In this document: piece after piece, positions 55,093-63,045 of the stretch
Layout of the letters: each line of letters starts with the position of its first letter
Numbering within the stretch: the stretch's first letter is position 1
Assembly (NCBI RefSeq): GCF_022132145.1
Contig: NZ_JAJISP010000001.1
Location: forward strand, 1,116,001-1,180,000
DNA: 64,000 bases
Direction: 5' to 3'
Source of the DNA: Pseudomonas sp. MMS21 TM103
GTDB lineage: Bacteria > Pseudomonadota > Gammaproteobacteria > Pseudomonadales > Pseudomonadaceae
Translations under genes and position numbers: made by a program
The notes under the pieces: model-generated
What the model was told of the DNA's origin: nothing
Databases searched by the model: none
Seen by the model: only the letters and a program-made list of their open reading frames with translations

Positions 55093-56166
55093 TCAACCTT
55101 CGACGATGTCGGCGATCACCGCCAGGGTGTCGCCGATGTCCACCAGTGCGGGAAAACGCCGGGCTACCAGCAGCCCATCCCGTTCTGCGCGATACTCCAC
55201 GGCCGGCGTGCCGGTGCGCTCGAAAGCATGCACCCGCGCCACCAAATCGCCGTGCTGCAGTCGGTCGCCCAGGCTGCGTGTGAGTTCAAGAATGCCGCGA
55301 TGGGTGCTCTGCACGTAGCAGCTGGCATCCGGCATATCCAATTGCATCAGCGGCTCTTGTTCCAGCTCCGGCTCACCATCGAGGATCCCGGCGAATTTGA
55401 GGAAGTTGCGCACGCCACGATCGGCCAGGGCCATGGTCTGTGGCGTACTGGTGCCGCCACCACCCAATTCGGTAGTGACGAACACCTTGCCCTGGGCCTC
55501 CACCGCGGTGTCATAAAGCGAGGCGGCGTCCAGTTCGAAGAGGAGCATGCTGGCGGCGGTACCGAACAGCCGCGCACCTTCGATGCATTTGGCTTCCTGC
55601 TGCGGGTCGGGCAGCCGATGGGCAGCGGCGAACGGCAGGATGTCCAGGGTCTTGCCGCCGGAATGAATGTCCAGGGCGTAGTCGCACAACGGGATCAGGT
55701 AGCGCTGAAAGTAATCGGCTATGCGTTCGGTCATGCTGCCATTGGGGCTGCCGGGGAACGAGCGATTCATGTTGCCCTTGTCGATCGGTGAGGTTCGGCT
55801 GCCGCTCTGCACCGCTGGGTAGTTCATCGCCGGAACGATGATCACCCGGCCACGCACATCTTCGGCACACAACTCATTGGCCAGTTTGAGCAGGCTGGTG
55901 ATGCCCTCATATTCATCGCCGTGGTTGCCGCCGGTGAGCAGCGCGGTAGGACCTGCGCCGTTCTTCACCACACTGACGGGGATCATGATGCAGCCCCAGG
56001 CCGACTGATCGTGGGAATACGGCAACTTGAGAAAGCCGTGCTGCACACCGTCACGGTCGAAATCGACAGTGGTGCTAACAGTGGTTGCGCGAACCTCGGC
56101 TACGCTCGAACGCGGGCTCGCCTGCAGTTCCGCTTCAGGTGAAATATTCATGGTTGCGCTACTCAT
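55093..56166 (-). CDS. doeB: N-alpha-acetyl-L-2,4-diaminobutyrate deacetylase
   Basis: A zinc-dependent deacetylase of the succinylglutamate desuccinylase/aspartoacylase family, 357 residues. It removes acetate from N-alpha-acetyl-diaminobutyrate, giving diaminobutyrate. The zinc site is visible: LLTGGNHGDEYEGI (His and Glu) near residue 78, and LDIHSGGKT (His) near 178. NMNRSFPGSPNG near 133 is the substrate arginine region. The ATG chosen has AAGG six bases upstream and lies one base after the doeA stop (TGA-g-ATG), so it is coupled to doeA. Also called eutE. Confidence 0.9.
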   Translation of the reverse strand: MSSATMNISPEAELQASPRSSVAEVRATTVSTTVDFDRDGVQHGFLKLPYSHDQSAWGCIMIPVSVVKNGAGPTALLTGGNHGDEYEGITSLLKLANELCAEDVRGRVIIVPAMNYPAVQSGSRTSPIDKGNMNRSFPGSPNGSMTERIADYFQRYLIPLCDYALDIHSGGKTLDILPFAAAHRLPDPQQEAKCIEGARLFGTAASMLLFELDAASLYDTAVEAQGKVFVTTELGGGGTSTPQTMALADRGVRNFLKFAGILDGEPELEQEPLMQLDMPDASCYVQSTHRGILELTRSLGDRLQHGDLVARVHAFERTGTPAVEYRAERDGLLVARRFPALVDIGDTLAVIADIVEG

Positions 56167-56167
56167 C

Positions 56168-57355
56168 TCAGGCCTTAACAAACAACTGTCGCGGGAAGTC
56201 GCAGAGGGTTTCCGCCCCGCCCTCGGTGATCAGGATGCTTTCGGTGGTCTCCAGACCCCAGTCGTCCAGCCACAGGCCCGGCATGAAGTGGAAGGTCATG
56301 CCCGGCAGCAACACTGTAGTGTCGCTCTCGCGCAGGCTCATGGTGCGCTCGCCCCAATCCGGCGGATAACTCAGCCCGATGGGGTAGCCGCAGCGGTTAT
56401 CACCGCGGTCATAACCATAGCGGCGCAGGGTGCTATTCAGCTCTCGGGCGATGTCGCCACAGGTATTGCCGGGCTTGGCCACGGCCAGACCGGCTTCGAG
56501 ACCGGCATTGATTGCCTCCTCGGCCTTGCGAAAAGCCGCCGACGGCTCACCCAGATAAAGGGTGCGTGAAAGCGGGCAGTGGTAGCGCTTGTGGCAGCCG
56601 GCGATCTCGAAGAAGGTGCCCTCACCCTTCTTGAAGGGCCGGTCGTCCCACGTCAGGTGCGGCGCCGAGGCATCCTTGCCGGACGGCAGCATGGGCACGA
56701 TGGCCGGGTAGTCGCCGAACTTGCCCTCATGGCCGATACAGGCCACCCGGTAGATCTCGCCCACCAGCACGTTCTTGGGCAGACCCGGCTCGACCATCTC
56801 GATAATCGCTCGGTGCATGTTTTCGACGATCCGCGCGGCAACCCGCATGTACTCGATTTCCCGAGGCGACTTGAGCGCCCGGCACCAGTTGACCAGGCCG
56901 GTGGCATCCACCAACTGCGCCTGCGGCAGACCGCGCAGCAATGCCTGGTGCGACGTGGCGCTGTAGTAGTAGTTATCCATCTCCACACCGATCACCCCGC
57001 CGATCAGCCCACGCGCGGGCAGCACTTCCTGGCACAGGTAGTCGAGGGCGTGATGCGGCGGGTTCATTACATAGCGGTCACTGTAGGAGGCGATATTCTC
57101 CTCGGCCAGATAAACGGTGCGCCGCGCGCCATTGGCATCAATACCCCGGCCGAACCACAGCGGCTCGCCCTCTTGGCCGACCACCACGCATTGCGGGGTA
57201 TAGAAGGACCAGCCGTCATAGCCGGTGAGCCAAGCCATGTTGGAAGGATCATGCACGATCAGGGTTGCGACCCCACGCTCGGCCATGGCGACACGCACCT
57301 TGGCCAGGCGCTGGGCGTACTCTGCACGGCTGAAATTCAGCGCAATTTCACTCAT
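56168..57355 (-). CDS. doeA: Ectoine hydrolase
   Basis: A creatinase/M24 (pita-bread) family enzyme of 395 residues that opens the ectoine ring to N-alpha-acetyl-diaminobutyrate. It closely matches what I recall of Halomonas DoeA, including FEIAGCHKRYHCPLSRT, GYPIGLSYPPDWGERTMSL, GMTFHFMPGLWL and GLETTESILITE. In ordinary M24 peptidases two aspartates bind metal in the region where this protein has FEIAG...HCPLSRT, so metal ligands are altered. It is the first gene of the leftward transcript and is divergent from enuR. Also called eutD. Confidence 0.92.
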   Translation of the reverse strand: MSEIALNFSRAEYAQRLAKVRVAMAERGVATLIVHDPSNMAWLTGYDGWSFYTPQCVVVGQEGEPLWFGRGIDANGARRTVYLAEENIASYSDRYVMNPPHHALDYLCQEVLPARGLIGGVIGVEMDNYYYSATSHQALLRGLPQAQLVDATGLVNWCRALKSPREIEYMRVAARIVENMHRAIIEMVEPGLPKNVLVGEIYRVACIGHEGKFGDYPAIVPMLPSGKDASAPHLTWDDRPFKKGEGTFFEIAGCHKRYHCPLSRTLYLGEPSAAFRKAEEAINAGLEAGLAVAKPGNTCGDIARELNSTLRRYGYDRGDNRCGYPIGLSYPPDWGERTMSLRESDTTVLLPGMTFHFMPGLWLDDWGLETTESILITEGGAETLCDFPRQLFVKA

Positions 57356-57613
57356 GAAAGTATCTCGAAAATGAACGCCGAGACGTTCCGGCTTATGACT
57401 GCCCCGCGGCCATCGACCCCTGGAGCGGTGTTCATCCAGCCTGCGACCGGAGCAATTGCTGGTGACACGCTCTGGCGGGCGGCACAACGAACAGCAAGAC
57501 GGGGAAGCGCAGGCCGACCAGTGCGGTGATACCGAGGTGACGACAATTGCTCCATGAGCCTCCCGAGTTGCTGGGTTCCGGCATGCGACCCTAGTGACCG
57601 CCATGCTGATAAT

Positions 57614-57650
57614 TGTACTGACACCTGTTAAAGTAACCGAATCAAGTACA
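57614..57650. promoter_or_regulatory. Inverted repeat TGTACT...AGTACA (candidate EnuR/DoeX site)
   Basis: TGTACT at 57614-57619 and AGTACA at 57645-57650 are perfect inverted arms. A smaller dyad, GTTA(aag)TAAC, lies between them at 57627-57637. The position between the divergent doeA and enuR genes suits a regulator operator. No factor can be assigned from sequence. Confidence 0.35.
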
Positions 57651-57662
57651 GGTCAATCTCTG

Positions 57663-57690
57663 TTGAAGCCCATACTATTATCATTACAAT
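57663..57690 (+). promoter_or_regulatory. Predicted enuR promoter
   Basis: TTGAAG and TACAAT are separated by 16 bases. TACAAT ends 24 bases before the enuR ATG, allowing a short leader. Confidence 0.55.
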
Positions 57691-57714
57691 CATCGTCAAG
57701 AGATTTATTGTCCC

Positions 57715-59115
57715 ATGACAATTGACCTGAAACCCTTTATACGTTCCGGCCAGCCCAAGTACCTGGCCATCGGCAACGCCCTGAACGAGGCGATCAACGC
57801 CGGCGCACTGCAGCCGGGCAGCAAGCTACCGACCCACCGCGAACTGGCCGAAACCCTTGGGGTCAGCGTGCAGACGGTAAGCAATGCCTATGCCCATGCC
57901 GAAAAACAGGGCGCCATCTATGCCCAAGTCGGCAGTGGCACCTTCGTGCGTAGCCGCCAGGTCAGCCACGAGTCGGACTACCTGTCCACCGACGAACATG
58001 AAGACCCCAGCCGCGGCATCGACCTGTCCACCGCTCACCCGGTATGCACGGCACGCCACGTCAAGCTGTACCGCGCAGGGCTTGAGCGCCTGGCCCGGGA
58101 AGGCCGCGATGACTTCATCACGTCCTTCAACCCGACTCAGGGCCTGACCCAGCACCGCGAAGTGGTCTGCGCCTGGCTGGCACAACAGAAAATGCCGGCC
58201 AACCCCGACCACATGCTGTTCTGCAACGGAGCTGCCCATGCCCTGACTATCGCCATGGCCACGGTGCTCAAACCCGGCGATACGGTGCTCTGCGAGCAGG
58301 AGACGTGCATGCTGCTACTGGCCCTGGCGCAGACCCTGCATTTCAATCTCAAGGGCCTGGCCACAGACGACCAGGGCTTGCTGCCCGAGGCGCTGGACGC
58401 GGCCTGCCGCCAGGGCGGTGCCAAGGTGCTGTTCTGCACCCCGACCATGAACAACCCGACCAGCGACACCATGGGCCTCGAACGGCGCCAGGCAATCGCC
58501 GAGCTGGCCAGACGCCATGACCTGACCGTGGTCGAAGATGATGTCTATGGCGCACTGCAGCCAGATCGCGCACCGCCGCTGTCGGCGCTGATTCCCGAGC
58601 GCAGCTTCTACGCCACCAGCCTGACCAAGGTGACCCTGCCCGGCATGCGCGCCGGTTACCTGGTTACCCCGCCACACCTGGTGCAACAGGCTATCGGCCG
58701 ACTGCGCAGCACCACCTGGATGGCCACCCTGATGCCCTTCGAGATCGCCAGCTGGTGGATGCAGGACGGTACCCTGGAGCGCATGATCGCCTTTCAGCAG
58801 CAGGAGTTTGCGACACGCCAGCTAATGGCTCGCGAGCTGCTGACCGGCTGTAGTTACAAGGCCCACCCCAACGGCATGCATATCTGGGCCGAACTACCCG
58901 GGCACTGGCAGCCGGAAAAGTTCGTTCGCCGCGCACGCCAGGAAGGGGTAATGATCTTCCCGGCCGAGCCTTTCCTGCCCCACGCCGATCGCAGCAACCA
59001 GCACATACGCATCAGCCTGGGCGCCGAACAGAGCCGCTCGCGCCTGCACAGCGGCTTGGCCACACTCAATAGCCTGATCGACGAGACACCGGCGCCGATG
59101 CATTTCGTGTTCTAA
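57715..59115 (+). CDS. enuR: MocR-type ectoine regulator EnuR
   Basis: A 466-residue MocR/GntR regulator. The N-terminal winged helix (about 1-80) contains LPTHRELAETLGVSVQTVSN. The C-terminal half is a fold-type I aminotransferase used as a sensor, with FCTPTMNNPTSDTMGL near 240, VVEDDVYGAL near 272 and the PLP lysine K305 in ATSLTKVTLPGMRAGY. EnuR in Ruegeria represses ectoine uptake and catabolic genes; inducers such as N-alpha-acetyl-diaminobutyrate react with its PLP. Here it is divergent from doeA and just upstream of uehB-uehC. Confidence 0.88.
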   Translation: MTIDLKPFIRSGQPKYLAIGNALNEAINAGALQPGSKLPTHRELAETLGVSVQTVSNAYAHAEKQGAIYAQVGSGTFVRSRQVSHESDYLSTDEHEDPSRGIDLSTAHPVCTARHVKLYRAGLERLAREGRDDFITSFNPTQGLTQHREVVCAWLAQQKMPANPDHMLFCNGAAHALTIAMATVLKPGDTVLCEQETCMLLLALAQTLHFNLKGLATDDQGLLPEALDAACRQGGAKVLFCTPTMNNPTSDTMGLERRQAIAELARRHDLTVVEDDVYGALQPDRAPPLSALIPERSFYATSLTKVTLPGMRAGYLVTPPHLVQQAIGRLRSTTWMATLMPFEIASWWMQDGTLERMIAFQQQEFATRQLMARELLTGCSYKAHPNGMHIWAELPGHWQPEKFVRRARQEGVMIFPAEPFLPHADRSNQHIRISLGAEQSRSRLHSGLATLNSLIDETPAPMHFVF

Positions 59116-59178
59116 ATCAGGGCAAAAAGCAGTTCATTCGCACAAAAACAAAGCGCGTGTACTGATTCAAATAATTAA

Positions 59179-59207
59179 TTGACATGATTTTTTGCCAGGG
59201 ATATGGT
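59179..59207 (+). promoter_or_regulatory. Strong predicted promoter of uehB-uehC
   Basis: A consensus TTGACA and TATGGT are separated by 17 bases, between the enuR stop and the uehB start. This gives the membrane subunits their own promoter. Confidence 0.65.
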
Positions 59208-59233
59208 CTAGCCTCCACAACAATAAAAGTCCT

Positions 59234-59249
59234 TGTTGCCATGGCAACA
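59234..59249. promoter_or_regulatory. 16-base perfect palindrome in the uehB leader
   Basis: TGTTGCCATGGCAACA is fully symmetric. It lies between the predicted -10 and the ribosome site, about 14 bases before the uehB ATG. This is a typical operator position for a repressor. The form resembles LacI/GalR-type sites. Confidence 0.55.
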
Positions 59250-59263
59250 GACTGGAGGCGGCA

Positions 59264-59800
59264 ATGACTTGGTTGCGTAGGTTGGACTGGTTACTGGAGA
59301 GGTTCGAGGCATTCATCCTCGCCAGCTCGATCCTGCTGATGGCGCTCAACTCAGTCAGCAACGTATTCGGCCGCTACCTGTTTAACCAGAGTCTGTACTT
59401 CTCCGAAGAACTCAATCAGTTCCTGATCATCTTCGTCACCTTCATCGGCTGCAGCTACGCCGCACGGCATAACCGCCACATCAGCATGAGCGCCTTCGCC
59501 GAACAACTGACTGGCAAGCCGGCCGCCGCCAGCATGCTGCTTATCAACCTACTCACAGCCGCCCTCCTACTCTGGCTAACCTGGGCGGCAATCGGGTACG
59601 TGCAATCGGCCGCGAACATCGGCCGCGCCTCCTCGGCGCTGCAGGTACCGCTGCACTATATCTACCTGCTGATTCCCTTGGGGCTGGGCATGAGCGGCCT
59701 GCAATACCTGCGTCATGCCTTCACCCAGCTGCTGGTATTGCTCGGCTACCGCGAGGCACCGCCACGGCATATCGACGCCCCCCTCCCGCCACAAGCCTGA
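59264..59800 (+). CDS. uehB: Ectoine TRAP transporter, small membrane subunit
   Basis: A DctQ-family subunit of 178 residues with four hydrophobic helices (about 22-42, 52-72, 94-118 and 135-160). The signature stretch LNSVSNVFGRYLFNQSLYFS near residue 30 and SEELNQFLIIFVTFIG after it are typical of DctQ proteins. GGAGG precedes the ATG. uehC starts 11 bases after the stop. With UehA in the periplasm and UehC it forms a sodium-driven importer. Ectoine as the cargo is inferred from the cluster and from UehA. Confidence 0.88.
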   Translation: MTWLRRLDWLLERFEAFILASSILLMALNSVSNVFGRYLFNQSLYFSEELNQFLIIFVTFIGCSYAARHNRHISMSAFAEQLTGKPAAASMLLINLLTAALLLWLTWAAIGYVQSAANIGRASSALQVPLHYIYLLIPLGLGMSGLQYLRHAFTQLLVLLGYREAPPRHIDAPLPPQA

Positions 59801-59811
59801 GTCCGCGCCTC

Positions 59812-61095
59812 ATGGATATGACCACCACTCTCCTGATCATCATGCTGGTTCTGCTACTGGCAGGGTTTCCCATGATGACCACTTTGCTGGCCGCCGCCGC
59901 TGCCGGGTTCCTGTTCTTTTTTCAGATGGGTCCGGAGTTCATCATCCAGCAGATGATTGCCGGTATCCGCCCCTCCGCTCTGGTGGCGGTGCCGATGTTC
60001 ATCCTCGCCGCCGACATCATCACCCGCGGGGCCACCGCAAACCGGCTGCTGGATGTGGCCATGGCCTTCGTCGGTCATATACGCGGAGGCATGGCAGTGA
60101 CCACCGCGCTGAGCTGTGCGATGTTCGGCGCCTTGTCCGGCTCGACCCAGGCGACGGTGGTCGGGGTGGGCAGCATCATGCGGCCAAAAATGCTGCAACA
60201 GGGTTACAAGGACAGCTTCGCCATGGCGCTGATCATCAACGCCTCGGATATTGCCCTGCTGATCCCTCCGAGCATCGGCATGATCATCTATGGCGTAGTC
60301 TCGGGTACCTCGGTGGCAGAACTGTTCATCGCCGGCATAGGTCCCGGCCTGCTGCTGATGACACTACTGGCTGGCTACTGCTACATCTATGCGCGGATGA
60401 AGGGTATCCCCCTTGGCGATAAATTCAGCTGGAGCGAGCGCCTGCGCACCTGTCGTCGCGCCATCCTGCCACTGCTGCTACCGGTGATGACGATTGGCGG
60501 CATTTACACCGGGGTGTTCAGCCCCACCGAAGCCGCCGCGGTGTCAGTGCTCTATGCTCTGATCCTGGAAATGCTGATCTTTCGCCGGGTCAAGCTCAGT
60601 GACCTGTCCAACATTGCGCTCTCGACCGGCATGATCACCGCAGTGGTGTTCATCCTGGTGGCGGCCGGCTCGGCATTTTCCTGGGTTATCTCCTTCGCCC
60701 AGATCCCGCAGCAGATCCTCAGCGGGATAGGCCTGCTGCAAGCCTCACCGACCGAACTGCTGATCATAATTTCGATCGCCTTCTTCATCGGCTGCATGTT
60801 CGTCGACCCCATCGTAGTGATGCTGATCCTGGTGCCGATCTTTGCCCCAGCGGTGCGCCTGTCCGGCCTTGACCCGGTGCTGGTGGGCACTATCGTTACC
60901 CTGCAAGCTGCCATCGGCTCGGCCACGCCCCCCTTCGGCTGCGACATTTTCACAGCCATCGCGGTGTTCCGCCGACCCTATATTGATGTAATCCGTGGCA
61001 GCTTTCCGTTTTTCCTGATCCTGCTGCTGATGTCGGTGCTGCTGATCATGTTCCCACCGATCACCCTGTTCCTGCGTGATCTGGCCTTCCGCTAG
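59812..61095 (+). CDS. uehC: Ectoine TRAP transporter, large membrane subunit
   Basis: A DctM-family permease of 427 residues with about 12 membrane helices. Typical stretches are VPMFILAADIITRGATANRL near residue 61, MFGALSGSTQATVVGVGSIM near 104 and PPSIGMIIYGVVSGTSVAEL near 161. The sodium-coupled import path lies in this subunit. It is co-transcribed with uehB. No further gene on the same strand follows before the opposite-strand peptidase. Confidence 0.9.
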   Translation: MDMTTTLLIIMLVLLLAGFPMMTTLLAAAAAGFLFFFQMGPEFIIQQMIAGIRPSALVAVPMFILAADIITRGATANRLLDVAMAFVGHIRGGMAVTTALSCAMFGALSGSTQATVVGVGSIMRPKMLQQGYKDSFAMALIINASDIALLIPPSIGMIIYGVVSGTSVAELFIAGIGPGLLLMTLLAGYCYIYARMKGIPLGDKFSWSERLRTCRRAILPLLLPVMTIGGIYTGVFSPTEAAAVSVLYALILEMLIFRRVKLSDLSNIALSTGMITAVVFILVAAGSAFSWVISFAQIPQQILSGIGLLQASPTELLIIISIAFFIGCMFVDPIVVMLILVPIFAPAVRLSGLDPVLVGTIVTLQAAIGSATPPFGCDIFTAIAVFRRPYIDVIRGSFPFFLILLLMSVLLIMFPPITLFLRDLAFR

Positions 61096-61334
61096 CCAAT
61101 AGTCACTGAGCTTGCAGTGCACCTCCGAGCAGGGAGAACCTGGAAAAGCACCGCCTGAGCCAACGAGGCGCAAGCAGAGCCCTTGCCAGGGCCAATCAAG
61201 GTTTGTCGGGCTGCGCGGCCTATCTGGATGGCTAACGCTTCGCTCAATACTCGCCAACTACCCTTGTCAGCGCGAGGGTCGTAGAGGAAACGGCTTGGTT
61301 CTTCGCGCGTATGGCTTGCCGCTTGAAGCGGCTC
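61096..61334. other. Right border of the ectoine cluster
   Basis: A 239-base gap between two convergent genes. It contains the perfect dyad GCCGCTT(g)AAGCGGC at 61318-61332 but no T run. No remnant of a transposase, integrase or tRNA was recognised, and no direct repeat of the left border was found by eye. Confidence 0.4.
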
Positions 61335-62231
61335 TCAATCACCACCGACGGCGAAATTCGGCAGGCTGTTGACCGGCTGGAGGAAATCGAAGGGGATGGA
61401 TTCCAAGGCCAGGCCGACGTTGCGCTGCACCACGAAGTGCAGGTGCGGACCGGTGCTGTTACCAGTATTGCCGGAACGTGCGAGCATGCTGCCAACTTGC
61501 ACACGATGCCCTTCCTGAACCTGTACCGAGCCCTTCATCAGGTGCAGGTAGACGCCCATGGTGCCATCGTCGTGCAGGATGCGCACATAGTTGCCGGAGG
61601 GGTTGTTGCCGCGCCCGCTCTGCTGGTTCTCGGTCTTGACCACCACACCGCCGCGCGCCGCGATAATCGGCGTGCCTTCGGGCATGGCAATGTCCAGGGC
61701 GTAGCGGCCTTTTGCGGTGAAGTGACTGTACTTACCGTTGGCGCCCTGGCTCAGGCGGAAGGGGCCGCCACGCCAGGGTAGCGGGTAGTTCTTCTGCGTC
61801 GGCAGCAGGCGTGGGTCGCCCAGGGCGTAACGCAGTTTCGGCGTGTAGCGCAGCGGCTTGCTGGCATCGCGCGCAGTCAGTGTGGCGAGGCGGATCTTGC
61901 TGCGTGGCGGCAACACCCAGGAAATGGGTTTGGTCGGGGCGCCGATGGCGTTGTCGATCTGTTCCAGCTTCAGTTCGATCTGCACCGGCGCATACAGGTC
62001 GTTGCGCACCAGCAGGGTGTCGCCGGCCGCATGCTTCTGGGTTTCCAGCTTCACCTGGTTGTCCAGGCGCTCGACCATGCGGTCGCGGAAAACGAACACC
62101 TGGGCACCCGCCGTCGCTTTATCGGTATAGGTCACCACACCGTTGGCATCGGTGTACTTGTAGATGGTCAGGGCTGCGGCCTGGCTGGCAACGAGCAGCA
62201 GGACGCAGAACAGGGTCGGTCGAAAGGGCAT
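61335..62231 (-). CDS. Secreted M23 peptidase with N-terminal DUF4124
   Basis: A periplasmic protein of 298 residues. The signal peptide MPFRPTLFCVLLLVASQAAA is followed by a DUF4124 module (YKYTDANGVVTYTDKATAG). The C-terminal LytM/M23 domain has the metal site SHFTAKGRYALDIAMPEGTP near residue 181 and GNSTGPHLHFVVQ near 260, so catalytic histidines and aspartate look intact. It probably cuts peptidoglycan cross-links. It likely corresponds to a conserved gene near PA5363. The upstream 34 codons of the longest frame are excluded; the ribosome site is weak. Confidence 0.85.
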   Translation of the reverse strand: MPFRPTLFCVLLLVASQAAALTIYKYTDANGVVTYTDKATAGAQVFVFRDRMVERLDNQVKLETQKHAAGDTLLVRNDLYAPVQIELKLEQIDNAIGAPTKPISWVLPPRSKIRLATLTARDASKPLRYTPKLRYALGDPRLLPTQKNYPLPWRGGPFRLSQGANGKYSHFTAKGRYALDIAMPEGTPIIAARGGVVVKTENQQSGRGNNPSGNYVRILHDDGTMGVYLHLMKGSVQVQEGHRVQVGSMLARSGNTGNSTGPHLHFVVQRNVGLALESIPFDFLQPVNSLPNFAVGGD

Positions 62232-62458
62232 GGGCTCACGGGCGGTTTTGGGCTTTCCAAGATCCTGAAGACTAGCAGCGCGACTGCATGCATGCGAGGG
62301 CCGGGGCTGTGGAATGTGATCTCGCGCATCCACATCGCCCTGAGCCCGTACGACTTTTTGACGCGACGCCTGAGCAGGCTAGTCTCAAAAGACGGGCCGA
62401 CATCGAACGAGCCACCAGGCAACACGAGCGTGCCTTGACTGCCATGAGGGTTATGACC

Positions 62459-62776
62459 ATGCGAACCTCTATGTTTAACGCCCTGCTGATCGACAAACCG
62501 CTACGAGAGATTTTCTGGTTCTACGGGGTGATTCCCAGCAATATTCTCTGGGCCGTAACGCTCGCGGTGTATTTCAGCGGCGCCGCACTGGCGACGGTCA
62601 TACTCATGTTTGCCGTGCTACTGGGCTATACCGCCTGGATAATCGGCGAAATCTGGCGTTGCAGTGACAACGTGAATAATCCAACCCACGGTGAAATCGC
62701 CCGCGTCCTGACCGCCGCCTGGGCGATCAATACGCTGCTGCTGACTGGGTTCCTGCTGATGCAGCGCCTGGGGTGA
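62459..62776 (+). CDS. Hypothetical small membrane protein
   Basis: A 105-residue protein with three hydrophobic segments (about 15-30, 33-58 and 85-102) and no domain I recognise. It begins MRTSMFNALLIDKPLREIFW and contains WIIGEIWRCSDNVNNPTHGE. Several ATGs lie close together; the chosen one has GAGG nine bases upstream. It stands alone, divergent from the M23 gene. Function unknown. Confidence 0.6.
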   Translation: MRTSMFNALLIDKPLREIFWFYGVIPSNILWAVTLAVYFSGAALATVILMFAVLLGYTAWIIGEIWRCSDNVNNPTHGEIARVLTAAWAINTLLLTGFLLMQRLG

Positions 62777-62934
62777 GTAGCCCTGGAGCGCGGGTGGAAA
62801 ACGCTCGCATACTGCGGCCTCCCGCATGAAGTGATGGCTTAAGCTGCGACCCCATTAGCTCGAGCAAGCCGCGATCCGTAGGGTGTCACTCGCCGCAGGC
62901 AGTGCACCGTGGTTCATCGGCGCGGCGAGAATCC

Positions 62935-63005
62935 GGCGGGCTGTCGCTTCGCTCCGAGCGGATCGCCGCCCGGGCCGCCCTACGCTCCGAACGGATCGCC
63001 GTCCG
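62935..63005. repeat. GC-rich repeat array with REP-like core
   Basis: A 23-base unit, CGCTCCGAGCGGATCGCCGC and three further bases, at 62950-62972 recurs with two mismatches at 62983-63005, a period of 33 bases. The first unit includes the GCGGATCGCCGCCC core shared with the element after argB. It lies in the 269-base gap beside the response regulator gene. Confidence 0.5.
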
Positions 63006-63045
63006 AACCGACCTGGATGCGTTGCCCCATGACCTGAGTCGCGGA

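Larger units (their letters stand above)
57356..57714. other. Divergent doeA-enuR control region
   Basis: This 359-base gap holds no supported gene; leftward reading frames across it are extensions of doeA without family similarity. The right third is AT-rich and carries the enuR promoter and inverted repeat listed separately. The left two thirds are GC-rich, with no evident signals. It is the natural place for EnuR and AsnC binding. Confidence 0.55.

Noticed and set aside
46419..61334. Ectoine cluster as a transposon or integrative element
   Set aside because: No integrase, transposase, tRNA target, or flanking direct repeat was found at either border by eye.
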